This document shows, in pieces, positions 38,172-47,024 of a stretch of DNA of 64,000 nucleotides; the first letter of the stretch is position 1; each line of letters opens with the position of its first letter. The notes under the pieces are model-generated. The model was not told the origin of the DNA, searched no databases, and worked only from the letters and a program-made list of their open reading frames with translations. The stretch is from contig NZ_SOHH01000095.1 of assembly GCF_004403515.1 (NCBI RefSeq), positions 381-64,380 on the forward strand, given 5' to 3'. The stretch comes from Cryobacterium fucosi. Lineage in GTDB: Bacteria > Actinomycetota > Actinomycetes > Actinomycetales > Microbacteriaceae. A program made the position numbers and the translations under genes.

Positions 38172-39002
38172 ATGCCGACCGAAGCGATCGATCCCCGCGG
38201 CCACGCCGTGCTGTCGGGAATCAGCAGGGTCGCCGTGCTCGAGGTTCTGCGGGCCAGCACCGAGCCGCTCAGCGCGGATGCCATCGCCGCCCGGGTGGGG
38301 CTGCATGCGAACACGGTGCGCTCCCACCTCGACCGCCTGACCGAGGCCGGGCTGGTCACGGAGGCAGCGGAGGCGCTGGGCAGGCCAGGTCGGCCCCGGC
38401 TGCTTTTCCGCTCCGCGCCGTCACCCGAGGACGCACCCGTGGACTCCTACCGTGTGCTGGCCGGCATCCTCGCCGAGGGCATGGCCGCCGGCGCGACCGG
38501 CGCGCAGGCGACGGGTGCACCGGCCGGTGCAACGCCTGGTGCGCGGACCGGTGCCGACGCGGCCGCCCTGGCCGGCAGTCGTTGGGGACGGCGACTCGCC
38601 ACCGCCCGCAACGAAGCCGACTCGGCGGCCTCCGCCGATGCGGCCGCCCCGTCCGCCGGCCGGGCCCACGCGCTCGAACGCGTCGTCGCGATCCTGGACC
38701 AGGTCGGCTTCTCGCCCGTGCTCGGCGGGCCGGACCACGGCGCGCCCACCGGGACGGCATCACTCGCAGACGACGCCCCCGTCGTCATCGAATTGCACCG
38801 CTGTCCTTTCATCGACGTGGCGCGCAGCCAGGCCGACATCGTCTGTTCCCTGCATCGCGGCCTGATCCAGGGTGCCCTCGAGCGCCTCGACGCGCCGTTC
38901 GGACGGGTCGCCCTCGAACCGTTCGCCCGCCCCGGCGTATGCCTGGCCCGCCTCGAGCCCGAACCGCTGCAGGCTTCCCTTTCGGCCGCCCACGCTGAAT
39001 GA
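38172..39002 (+). CDS. HTH regulator with C-terminal cysteines, paralogue A
   Basis: 276 aa. The N-terminal winged helix (SADAIAARVGLHANTVRSHLDRLTEAGLV) is followed by an Ala/Gly-rich linker of ~70 residues and a C-terminal domain with C211-X13-C225-X31-C257 in HRCPF and CSLHRGLIQGAL contexts. The layout matches ArsR/SufR-like regulators that hold an Fe-S cluster, and functionally recalls ArnR of corynebacteria, which represses nar genes (family knowledge; direct orthology not shown). Position between nirK/norZ and narGHJI makes it a likely redox or NO sensor. Confidence 0.75.
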   Translation: MPTEAIDPRGHAVLSGISRVAVLEVLRASTEPLSADAIAARVGLHANTVRSHLDRLTEAGLVTEAAEALGRPGRPRLLFRSAPSPEDAPVDSYRVLAGILAEGMAAGATGAQATGAPAGATPGARTGADAAALAGSRWGRRLATARNEADSAASADAAAPSAGRAHALERVVAILDQVGFSPVLGGPDHGAPTGTASLADDAPVVIELHRCPFIDVARSQADIVCSLHRGLIQGALERLDAPFGRVALEPFARPGVCLARLEPEPLQASLSAAHAE

Positions 39003-39009
39003 TTGACAA

Positions 39010-39708
39010 ATGACGTCTCGCCAGCCGTCGAGCTACCGCACGCTCGCCTCGTTCAGCAGGATCCAGCTCCTGCACTTCCTTCAGCAGCGCGGCACGATGA
39101 CCGTCGGTGACCTCGCCGAGGCCACCGGCCTCCACCACAACACCACTCGGGAACACCTGCAACGCCTGATCGGCGACGGCTTCGTCACCTGCGAGCCCGA
39201 GATCACCGAGACGAAGGGCCGCCCCCGAATGCTCTACAGCGCGGCCGGCGGAGCCGACCGACAGGCCGGCTGTGTCCGGGAGGCGAAGGCCGACGCCGCC
39301 GAGCGCCGCGGCGACCTGGTGCGGCGGATGCTGCCCCTCCAGGCCATCCTGCACTCACCGCTGCAGCGACAGCTCGACGCCCTCGACGACCACCTCGACC
39401 AGACCGGGTTCGACGCGACCCTCGACTCCGACGGCGAGCATGTGCACCTGCACGACTGCCCGTACAGCGAGATGGTCAAGGCGCACCCGGAGGTGTGCCG
39501 GGTGCACTTCGGCCTGATCAAGGGTCTGCTCGAACAGGCGGAGGGTCCACTCGCCGCCGAGGCGCTGCATCCGCTGGTCGGATCGAACCTGTGCACGCTT
39601 GACCTGCACCGCGCCGAACCGGTACCGGCCGACGAACCCGAACGCGAACCCGAACGCGAACCCGCAGGCGCACCCGCAATCATTTATCACGGTGTTTTCG
39701 GCTTGTAG
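39010..39708 (+). CDS. HTH regulator with C-terminal cysteines, paralogue B
   Basis: 232 aa, 7 bp after paralogue A. The winged helix is TVGDLAEATGLHHNTTREHLQRLIGDGFV. The C-terminal domain has C150-X12-C163-X31-C195 in HDCPY and CRVHFGLIKGLL contexts, the same plan as paralogue A. The tail carries a short PEREPERE repeat. Two paralogues in one operon could form a heterodimer or respond to different signals (nitrate-linked redox state, NO). Confidence 0.75.
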   Translation: MTSRQPSSYRTLASFSRIQLLHFLQQRGTMTVGDLAEATGLHHNTTREHLQRLIGDGFVTCEPEITETKGRPRMLYSAAGGADRQAGCVREAKADAAERRGDLVRRMLPLQAILHSPLQRQLDALDDHLDQTGFDATLDSDGEHVHLHDCPYSEMVKAHPEVCRVHFGLIKGLLEQAEGPLAAEALHPLVGSNLCTLDLHRAEPVPADEPEREPEREPAGAPAIIYHGVFGL

Positions 39709-39787
39709 CCCTCTGCCCGGACCGTGAGACTCGGATGCGAGGGTGGTCGCTGACTGCGGCGACGCCCGGCACCGCAAGGGGTACCTC

Positions 39788-42700
39788 GTGAAACCAGCCA
39801 AGACCTCCGCCTTCTCGAAGCCCGCCCGCGGCAAGCCGGCCGGTAGACCCGGCACCGACGGGCCCCTCACCGACACGATCCTGAACCTCGGCCGGTTCCT
39901 CCGCCGGGGCGAGACGTCACCCGACCTGCGCTCGCTCTTCCTCGAGGGCGGCCGGGACGCGGACAGCTTCTATCGTGACCGCTGGACCCACGACAAGGAG
40001 GTGCGGTCCACCCACGGGGTGAACTGCACCGGCTCGTGCTCGTGGAAGGTGTACGTCAAGGACGGCATCATCACCTGGGAGACCCAGCAGACCGACTACC
40101 CCTCGGTCGGGCCGGATTCGCCGGAGTACGAACCCCGCGGCTGCCCGCGCGGCGCCGCCTTCAGCTGGTACACCTACTCGCCGACGCGGGTGAAGTACCC
40201 CTATGTGCGCGGGGTGCTGCTCGACCTGTACCGCGAGGCGAAGGCCCGCACCGGCGACCCGGTGCTCGCCTGGGCCGACGTCACCGGCAACCCCGAGTCC
40301 GCTCGCGCGTACAAGAGCGCCCGCGGCAAGGGCGGCCTCGTGCGGGCCAGCTGGGACGAGGCCGCGGAGATCGTCGCCGCCGCCCACGTGCACACGATCA
40401 AGAAGTTCGGACCGGACCGGATCGCCGGGTTCTCGCCGATCCCCGCGATGTCGATCGTCTCGCAGGGGGTCGGCAACCGGTTCATCACCATGCTCGGCGG
40501 CACGATGCTCTCCTTCTACGACTGGTACGCCGACCTGCCGGTCGCATCGCCCCAGGTGTTCGGCGACCAGACCGACGTGCCGGAATCCGCCGATTGGTGG
40601 AACTCGTCCTACCTGATCATGTGGGGCTCGAACGTTCCCGTCACCCGCACCCCGGACGCCCACTTCATGGTCGAGGCCCGCTACAAGGGTCAGAAGGTCA
40701 TCACCGTCTCACCCGACTACGCCGACAACTCCAAGTTCGCCGACGAGTGGCTGGCCGTGCACCCGGGCACCGACGGCGCCCTCGCCATCGCCATGGGCCA
40801 CGTCGTGCTGAAGGAGTTCCTGGTCGACCGGCGCACGCCCCGCTTCGTCGACTACATGAAGCGCTACAGCGACTCCGCCTACCTGATCGCCCTCACCCCG
40901 CGCGGCGACGCCTACGTGCCGGGTAAATTCCTGACCGCGGATGCACTGCCCGACACGTCCTCGACCGTCGCCAGCGCCGCGTTCAAGCCCGTGCTACTCG
41001 ACCAGGACGGCCGGGCGATCGTGCCGAACGGGTCGATCGGCCACCGCTTCTCCGAGACCGACGTCGGCAAGTGGAACCTCGACCTGGAAGGCGTCGATCC
41101 TCTGCTCTCGATCATGGACGCTCCGGACTACGACCGGGCATCCGTCGAAATCGACCTGCCACGGTTCGATATCGCGCCGGAGACCGAAGACGCCGGTGAG
41201 CGGCAGGCGGGCGGTGCCGGCATCATCCGTCGCGGCGTGCCCGTGCGGATGGTCGGCGGCCAGTTGGTCACGACCGTCTTCGACCTGCTCCTGGCCCAGT
41301 ACGGCGTCGGCCGGGACGGGCTTCCCGGGGTGTGGCCGACCGGCTACGACGACGCATCCTCGCCCGGCACCCCCGCCTGGCAGGAGGGCCTCACCTCGGT
41401 GCCGATGCAGGCCGCCGAGCGGATCGGCCGCGAGTTCGCCCAGAACGCGGAGGACTCCGGTGGGCGCTCGATGATCCTGATGGGCGCCGGCACCAACCAC
41501 TGGTTCCACTCCGACACCATCTACCGCGCCTTCCTCGCGCTGACCACGATGACCGGCTGCCAGGGCGTGAACGGCGGCGGCTGGGCCCACTACGTCGGCC
41601 AGGAGAAGTGTCGCCCGGTCACCGGCTGGGCGCAGTACGCCTTCGGCCTGGACTGGGTGCGCCCGCCCCGCCAGATGATCGGCACCGGCTACTTCTACCT
41701 GGCGACAGACCAGTGGCGCTACGATGGCCTGTCCGCCGACACCCTGGCGAGCCCGCTCGGCGTGGGAACGTTCAAGGACCGCACGACGGCCGACTGCCTG
41801 GTCGAGTCGACCCAGCGCGGTTGGATGCCCAGCTACCCCACCTACAACCGCAACTCGCTCGACCTCGTCGACGACGCCGAGCGCGCCGGCGTCGACCCGG
41901 CCCAGTACGTCGTCGAGTCCCTCGGCGACGGCAGCCTCGCCTACTCGGTCGAGGACCCGGATGCGCCGGAGAACTTCCCCCGGGTGCTCGTGGTCTGGCG
42001 GGCGAACGTGCTCGGCTCCTCCGGAAAGGGCAACGAGTACTTCCTCAAGCATCTGCTCGGCACCACCTCGGCCATCCGCGCGCCTGAGTCCCCGCCGGAG
42101 AAGCGCCCGAAGACGATGAAGTGGCACGAGTCCGCGCCGGAGGGCAAGCTCGACCTGCTGGTGACGAGCGACTTCAGGATGACGTCGACGACCGTGTTCA
42201 GCGACGTGGTGTTGCCCCCCGCCACCTGGTATGAGAAGAACGACCTGTCGACGACGGACATGCATCCGTTCATCCACTCGTTCAACCCGGCGATCGCCCC
42301 GCCTTGGCAGGCGAAGACCGACTTCGACATCTTTCACGTCCTCGCCGAGAAGATCTCGGAGTACTCGGTGGAGCATCTCGGAGTGCGGAAGGACCTTGTC
42401 GCCGTTCCGCTCTCGCACGACACCCCGGATGCGATGGCCACCCCGCACGGGATCGTGCTGAACGACCAGCCGCTCATCCCCGGGATCACGATGCCGAAAC
42501 TCGTCGTGGTCGAACGCGACTATCCGGCCTTCGCCGCCCGGCTCGGCGCCCTCGGGCCGCTCACCGCGAAGCTCGGCATGGTCACCAAGGGGGTCAAGTT
42601 CAACCCCGACGTCGAAGTCGAATACCTCGGCAAGAAGAACGGTCTCGTGGCGAGCGGCCCGGCCGCCGGCCGGCCGAGGCTGACCACGGCCATCCACGCC

Positions 42701-43576
42701 TGCGAAATGGTACTCGCCCTCTCCGGCACGACCAACGGCCGGCTCGGCACCCAGGGCTTCCGGCAGCTGGAGGAACGCACCGGCATGAAGCTCGCCCACC
42801 TGGCCAGCGACAACGAGGGCCGCCGCTTCTCCTATCCGGATGTGCAGGGCGCGCCGGTCCCGGTGCTCACCTCCCCTGAGTGGTCGGGCAGCGAGCACGG
42901 CGGGCGCCGGTACAGCGCGTTCACGATCAACGTCGAGCACCTCAAGCCGTGGCACACCCTGACCGGGCGGCAACACTTCTACCTCGACCACGACTGGATG
43001 ATCGAACTGGGGGAGCAGCTGCCGATCTTCCGGCCGCCGCTGGACATGCACCGCCTGTTCGACGACTCGATCGTCGGCTCCACGGCCGCCACCGGCGCCA
43101 CGGGGTCGAAGGGTCGCGCCGAGGTGGCCGTGCGCTACCTGACCCCGCACTCGAAGTGGTCGATCCACTCCGAATACCAGGACAACCTGATGATGCTCTC
43201 GCTCTCCCGCGGCGGGCCGACCATCTGGATGTCGCCGCTCGACGCCGACAAGATCGGCGTGCGCGACAACGAGTGGATCGAGTCCTACAACCGAAACGGC
43301 GTCGTCGTCGCCCGCGCGGTCGTCTCGCACCGGATGCCGGAGGGCACCGTGTACATGTACCACGCGAAGGACCGCACGATCAACGTGCCGATCGCCGAGA
43401 CCAGCGGGATGCGCGGCGGCACGAACAACTCGCTCACCCGCATCCTGCTCAAGCCCAGCCACCTGATCGGCGGCTACGCCCAGCTGTCCTTCGCCTTCAA
43501 CTACCTCGGCCCGACCGGGAACCAACGCGACGAGGTCACCGTGATCCGTCGACGCAGCCAGGAGGTTGAGTACTAG
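39788..43576 (+). CDS. narG: Respiratory nitrate reductase alpha subunit NarG
   Basis: 1262 aa, the Mo-bisMGD catalytic subunit of membrane-bound nitrate reductase, facing the cytoplasm. The FS0 cluster motif HGVNCTGSCSWKVYVKDG lies near residue 80, and YEPRGCPRGAAFSWY and the molybdopterin-binding segments follow to the C-terminus. GTG at 39788 is chosen because AAGGGG lies 8 nt upstream; an in-frame ATG at 39743 would add 15 unlikely residues. The cofactor comes from the moa/moe/mob genes in this window. narH follows without a gap. Confidence 0.96.
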   Translation: MKPAKTSAFSKPARGKPAGRPGTDGPLTDTILNLGRFLRRGETSPDLRSLFLEGGRDADSFYRDRWTHDKEVRSTHGVNCTGSCSWKVYVKDGIITWETQQTDYPSVGPDSPEYEPRGCPRGAAFSWYTYSPTRVKYPYVRGVLLDLYREAKARTGDPVLAWADVTGNPESARAYKSARGKGGLVRASWDEAAEIVAAAHVHTIKKFGPDRIAGFSPIPAMSIVSQGVGNRFITMLGGTMLSFYDWYADLPVASPQVFGDQTDVPESADWWNSSYLIMWGSNVPVTRTPDAHFMVEARYKGQKVITVSPDYADNSKFADEWLAVHPGTDGALAIAMGHVVLKEFLVDRRTPRFVDYMKRYSDSAYLIALTPRGDAYVPGKFLTADALPDTSSTVASAAFKPVLLDQDGRAIVPNGSIGHRFSETDVGKWNLDLEGVDPLLSIMDAPDYDRASVEIDLPRFDIAPETEDAGERQAGGAGIIRRGVPVRMVGGQLVTTVFDLLLAQYGVGRDGLPGVWPTGYDDASSPGTPAWQEGLTSVPMQAAERIGREFAQNAEDSGGRSMILMGAGTNHWFHSDTIYRAFLALTTMTGCQGVNGGGWAHYVGQEKCRPVTGWAQYAFGLDWVRPPRQMIGTGYFYLATDQWRYDGLSADTLASPLGVGTFKDRTTADCLVESTQRGWMPSYPTYNRNSLDLVDDAERAGVDPAQYVVESLGDGSLAYSVEDPDAPENFPRVLVVWRANVLGSSGKGNEYFLKHLLGTTSAIRAPESPPEKRPKTMKWHESAPEGKLDLLVTSDFRMTSTTVFSDVVLPPATWYEKNDLSTTDMHPFIHSFNPAIAPPWQAKTDFDIFHVLAEKISEYSVEHLGVRKDLVAVPLSHDTPDAMATPHGIVLNDQPLIPGITMPKLVVVERDYPAFAARLGALGPLTAKLGMVTKGVKFNPDVEVEYLGKKNGLVASGPAAGRPRLTTAIHACEMVLALSGTTNGRLGTQGFRQLEERTGMKLAHLASDNEGRRFSYPDVQGAPVPVLTSPEWSGSEHGGRRYSAFTINVEHLKPWHTLTGRQHFYLDHDWMIELGEQLPIFRPPLDMHRLFDDSIVGSTAATGATGSKGRAEVAVRYLTPHSKWSIHSEYQDNLMMLSLSRGGPTIWMSPLDADKIGVRDNEWIESYNRNGVVVARAVVSHRMPEGTVYMYHAKDRTINVPIAETSGMRGGTNNSLTRILLKPSHLIGGYAQLSFAFNYLGPTGNQRDEVTVIRRRSQEVEY

Positions 43577-45238
43577 ATGCGCGTCATGGCTCAAATGTCG
43601 ATGATCATGAATCTCGACAAGTGCATCGGCTGCCACACCTGCTCTGTGACCTGCAAGCAGGTCTGGACCAACCGCACCGGCGTCGAATACGTCTGGTTCA
43701 ACAACGTGGAGACCAAGCCGGGCGTCGGCTACCCGCGCCGCTACGAGGACCAGGAGAAGTGGAAGGGCGGCTGGATCCGCAACAAGCGCGGCCGGCTGAA
43801 GCTGCGCTCCGGCGGCCGGCTGAAGCGCCTGGCCACGATCTTCAATAACCCGGACCTGCCGGTCATCGATGACTACTACGAGCCGTGGACCTACGACTAC
43901 GACATGCTCACCACGGCCCCGCTGAGCACCGAGAGCCCGGTCGCCCGGCCGAAGTCGCTGCTCACCGGCAAGAACATGGATATCAAGTGGTCGGGCAACT
44001 GGGACGACGACCTCGGCGGTTCGCAGGAGACCGCGGCCGACGACCCCATCCTCGCCACCATGAGCGAGCACGTGAAGATGGAGTTCGAGAACACCTTCAT
44101 GTTCTACCTGCCGCGCATCTGCGAGCACTGCCTGAACCCGGCCTGTGTCGCGGCCTGCCCGTCGGGCGCCATGTACAAGCGCGAGGAAGACGGCATCGTG
44201 CTCGTCGACGAAGACGGATGCCGCGGCTGGCGGATGTGCGTCTCGGCCTGCCCCTACAAGAAGGTCTACTTCAACCACAAGACCGGCAAGGCGGAGAAGT
44301 GCACGCTCTGCTACCCGCTGATCGAGCAGGGTAAGCCGACCATCTGTTCCGAGACCTGTGTCGGCCGGCTGCGCTACCTCGGCCTCATGCTCTACGACGC
44401 CGACGCCGTGCTCGCGGCTGCCAGCATCGAGAACGACCAGGACCTCCTCGAGGCGCAGCGCGGGGTCTTCCTCGACCCGTTCGACCCCGCCGTGATCGCC
44501 GCGGCGAAGGCAGGCGGCATCGAGGACGACTGGATCCTCGCGGCCCAGAACAGTCCGATCTACAAACTCATCTCCGAGTACAAGGTGGCGCTGCCGCTGC
44601 ATCCGGAATACCGCACCATGCCGATGGTCTGGTACATCCCGCCCCTGTCGCCGGTGGTCGACGTGATCTCCACCACGAACAACGACGGGGAGGATGCCCG
44701 CACTCTCTTCGCCGCGATCGACAAGTTGCGCATCCCGGTCGAATACCTGGCCGGGCTGTTCTCGGCCGGCGACGTGGTGCCGGTGGAGTCGTCGCTCCGG
44801 AAGCTCGCCGCGATGCGCTCGTACATGCGCGACATCAACCTCGGACTAGACCGTGACGAGTCGATCCCGGCAGCCGTCGGCATGACCGGCGTCGAGATCG
44901 AGGCGATGTACCGGCTGCTCGCGATCGCCAAGTATGAGGACCGGTATGTGATCCCCAAGGCCCACGTCGAGACGGCGCGCGAGCTGGAGAACCTCGCCTG
45001 CTCGCTCGACACCGACGGCGGGCCCGGCATGGGCGGCCCCGCCACCGCGGCCGGACCCTACGGGAAGACGCCGGGGATGCCGCTGAACGCGACGGTCGAC
45101 AACTACAACGAGATGGTCGGCAAGGGCGGCGAGCGCACCAAACCGACCACGCCCGGCCGGGTCAACCTGCTCAACTGGACCGGGGGAGGCGTGCCGGAGG
45201 GCATGTTCCCGCCGAAGGCCACGGGGAGCCCGGCATGA
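43577..45238 (+). CDS. narH: Respiratory nitrate reductase beta subunit NarH
   Basis: 553 aa, the Fe-S electron-transfer subunit. Four cysteine groups are visible: CIGCHTCSVTC near the N-terminus, CEHCLNPACVAACP, CRGWRMCVSACP (a Trp replaces one Cys, as in the [3Fe-4S] site of NarH) and CTLCYPLIEQGKPTIC. Start at 43577 abuts the narG stop; a second ATG at 43589 is possible. It overlaps narJ by ATGA. Confidence 0.96.
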   Translation: MRVMAQMSMIMNLDKCIGCHTCSVTCKQVWTNRTGVEYVWFNNVETKPGVGYPRRYEDQEKWKGGWIRNKRGRLKLRSGGRLKRLATIFNNPDLPVIDDYYEPWTYDYDMLTTAPLSTESPVARPKSLLTGKNMDIKWSGNWDDDLGGSQETAADDPILATMSEHVKMEFENTFMFYLPRICEHCLNPACVAACPSGAMYKREEDGIVLVDEDGCRGWRMCVSACPYKKVYFNHKTGKAEKCTLCYPLIEQGKPTICSETCVGRLRYLGLMLYDADAVLAAASIENDQDLLEAQRGVFLDPFDPAVIAAAKAGGIEDDWILAAQNSPIYKLISEYKVALPLHPEYRTMPMVWYIPPLSPVVDVISTTNNDGEDARTLFAAIDKLRIPVEYLAGLFSAGDVVPVESSLRKLAAMRSYMRDINLGLDRDESIPAAVGMTGVEIEAMYRLLAIAKYEDRYVIPKAHVETARELENLACSLDTDGGPGMGGPATAAGPYGKTPGMPLNATVDNYNEMVGKGGERTKPTTPGRVNLLNWTGGGVPEGMFPPKATGSPA

Positions 45239-45942
45239 GGCTCCCGGGGCTCCCACCGCTCAAGCTCCCGCTCCGCGGGGTGACCGCGATCCCGTTGTCC
45301 GAGGAGGACGGCAGGATGGCGCACATGGCGGCATCCATTCTGCTGGACTACCCCACGGAGGAGCGGCGCGCGCGCTTCGCTGCCGTGGCCGAGTCGGTGA
45401 CCCTGCTGCCTGGCCCCCTGCGGCTCGCCTTCGAGGCGTTTTTGGCCGCGGCGGGCACGATGAACCAGCAGGAGCTCGAGGTACACTTCACCGCGACCTT
45501 CGACCTCAAGCGGAAGTGCTGCCCGTATCTCAGCTACTACGCGGCCGGGGACACCCGCCGGCGTGGGATGGCCCTCGTGCGTTTCGTCGAGGCGTATCGC
45601 GCCGCCGGCTGGGAGGTCGCCGCCGACGAACTGCCCGATTACCTGCCGATGGTGCTCGAGTTCTCCGCGCTGAGCGATTCGCCGATCGCCCAGGAGCTGC
45701 TCTCCGCACACCGGGACGGCATCGAGGTGCTGCGGAGCGCTCTGGAGGCCGTGGAGAGCCCCTACTCGCACGTGGTGGAGGCGGTGTCCCTGTCGCTGCC
45801 CGGCATCGACGAGGCGACCCGGCAGCGCTACCTCGACCTCGTCAACGAGGGACCACCGACCGAGACGGTCGGCATGACCTTTCTGGGCAATCTCAAACCG
45901 TTTTCGCCGTCCGGCGCCACCAGTGAGGAACTCAGGGTATGA
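45235..45942 (+). CDS. narJ: Nitrate reductase assembly chaperone NarJ
   Basis: 235 aa, a TorD/DmsD-like helical chaperone needed to insert the Mo cofactor into NarG and to mature NarI heme; it is not part of the final enzyme. Family features are ASILLDYPTEERRARFAA and FDLKRKCCPYLSYYAAGDTRRRG. It overlaps both neighbours by ATGA, so the four nar subunits are translated as one coupled unit. Confidence 0.93.
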   Translation: MRLPGLPPLKLPLRGVTAIPLSEEDGRMAHMAASILLDYPTEERRARFAAVAESVTLLPGPLRLAFEAFLAAAGTMNQQELEVHFTATFDLKRKCCPYLSYYAAGDTRRRGMALVRFVEAYRAAGWEVAADELPDYLPMVLEFSALSDSPIAQELLSAHRDGIEVLRSALEAVESPYSHVVEAVSLSLPGIDEATRQRYLDLVNEGPPTETVGMTFLGNLKPFSPSGATSEELRV

Positions 45943-46712
45943 ACCCGCTCGACTTTCTACTCTGGGTGGCGTTCCCCTACGCCGCCATGGCCGTGTTCGT
46001 CGTCGGCCACCTCCTCCGCTACCGGCACGACCAGTTCGGCTGGACCTCCCGGTCGAGCCAGACCTATGAGAACCGGCTGCTTCGCTGGGGGTCGCCGATG
46101 TTCCACTACGGCATCCTGATGGTACTCGGCGGTCACATCGTCGGACTGCTCGTGCCCAAGGAATGGCTTGAGTTCTTCGGAGTTACCGAGGAGATCTACC
46201 ACGTCGGCGCCACCTCGCTCGGCAGCGTGGCTGCCGCGCTCACCCTGGCCGGCCTGGCGATCCTGATCTACCGGCGCCGGCTCAACACGCGCGTGCTCCT
46301 CGCCACCACGGTGATGGACAAAATCATGTACCTGCTGCTCGGGGCCACCCTGCTCTTCGGGACCGTGGCCACAGTGCTCTTCCAGGTCTTCGGCGCAGGC
46401 TACGACTACCGGGGCAGCATCTCGCCCTGGGTGCGCGGTCTGCTCTCAGCCCAGCCTGACCCGGCCCTGATGAGCGACGTGCCGCTGTTCTTCCAGCTGC
46501 ACGTGCTCTCGGCGACCCTGCTGTTCCTGCTCTGGCCCTTCACTCGCCTGGTACACGTGTTCTCGGCGCCGCTCGCCTATTTCGTGCGCCCGTACATCGT
46601 CTACCGGTCCCGGGACGGGCACCGGGGCTCAGGCTCCCGCAAGGCCCGCCGCGGCTGGGAGAAGAGCGAGCTGCCCGCATCCGCCCGCGACCGCGAGGCC
46701 ACCCGCCGCTGA
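45939..46712 (+). CDS. narI: Respiratory nitrate reductase gamma subunit NarI
   Basis: 257 aa, the diheme cytochrome b that takes electrons from quinol. Five membrane helices and the heme-binding His residues (MFHYGILMVLGGHIVGLL and, near the C-terminus, FFQLHVLSATLLFLLWPFTRLVHVFS) are visible. It is the last gene of narGHJI. A 312-bp region with nested palindromes follows, then the convergent narK. Confidence 0.95.
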   Translation: MNPLDFLLWVAFPYAAMAVFVVGHLLRYRHDQFGWTSRSSQTYENRLLRWGSPMFHYGILMVLGGHIVGLLVPKEWLEFFGVTEEIYHVGATSLGSVAAALTLAGLAILIYRRRLNTRVLLATTVMDKIMYLLLGATLLFGTVATVLFQVFGAGYDYRGSISPWVRGLLSAQPDPALMSDVPLFFQLHVLSATLLFLLWPFTRLVHVFSAPLAYFVRPYIVYRSRDGHRGSGSRKARRGWEKSELPASARDREATRR

Positions 46713-47024
46713 GTCGCCCGCGCGCCGGCCGCCCCACGGGCCCCGCCTGTTCTCCATGACTCCTCCCCTTGCTGCCGCCGACGAAAACGCGCCGCGGATA
46801 TCCGCGGTGAATCGCGGCATCCGCCCTGTCAGCGACCCGCTTTGTGCATAACTCCTGCAATTCGGGAACGGGAACGAACGTCGGCCCCGGAATTCCGGGG
46901 ATGCTGGCCCACGAGCTGACAAATTGCAGGAGTTATGCGCGGGGCAGCACGGAGCCCCGCTCCGGAGAGCGGGGGCCGGGTGGATGGGGCGGTGGCGGGC
47001 GGCGGGGGAAACAGGGGCGCGCGG
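46713..47024. other. narI-narK convergent intergenic region
   Basis: 312 bp with no gene I can support. It contains a 16-bp perfect palindrome CCGCGGATATCCGCGG at 46792-46807 and a larger nested palindrome at 46846-46938. It presumably ends transcription of both nar units. Confidence 0.6.
46846..46938. terminator. Nested palindrome: 17-bp arms around CCCCGGAATTCCGGGG
   Basis: 46846-46862 and 46922-46938 are perfect 17-bp inverted repeats (ends GCATAACTCC/GGAGTTATGC). Exactly in the middle of the 59-bp spacer lies the 16-bp palindrome CCCCGGAATTCCGGGG (46885-46900). The two share a centre to within one base. It may be a bidirectional terminator or a small mobile or regulatory repeat. Confidence 0.6.

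Noticed and set aside
40994-44602. A 1202-codon open frame on the minus strand opposite narG and narH
   Set aside because: It mirrors the codon structure of two unmistakable genes in GC-rich DNA, has arginine/valine-rich composition and no recognisable domain.
46713-47024. Small ORFs in the narI-narK gap
   Set aside because: They are short, overlap the palindromes, and have no ribosome-binding site or protein-like composition.
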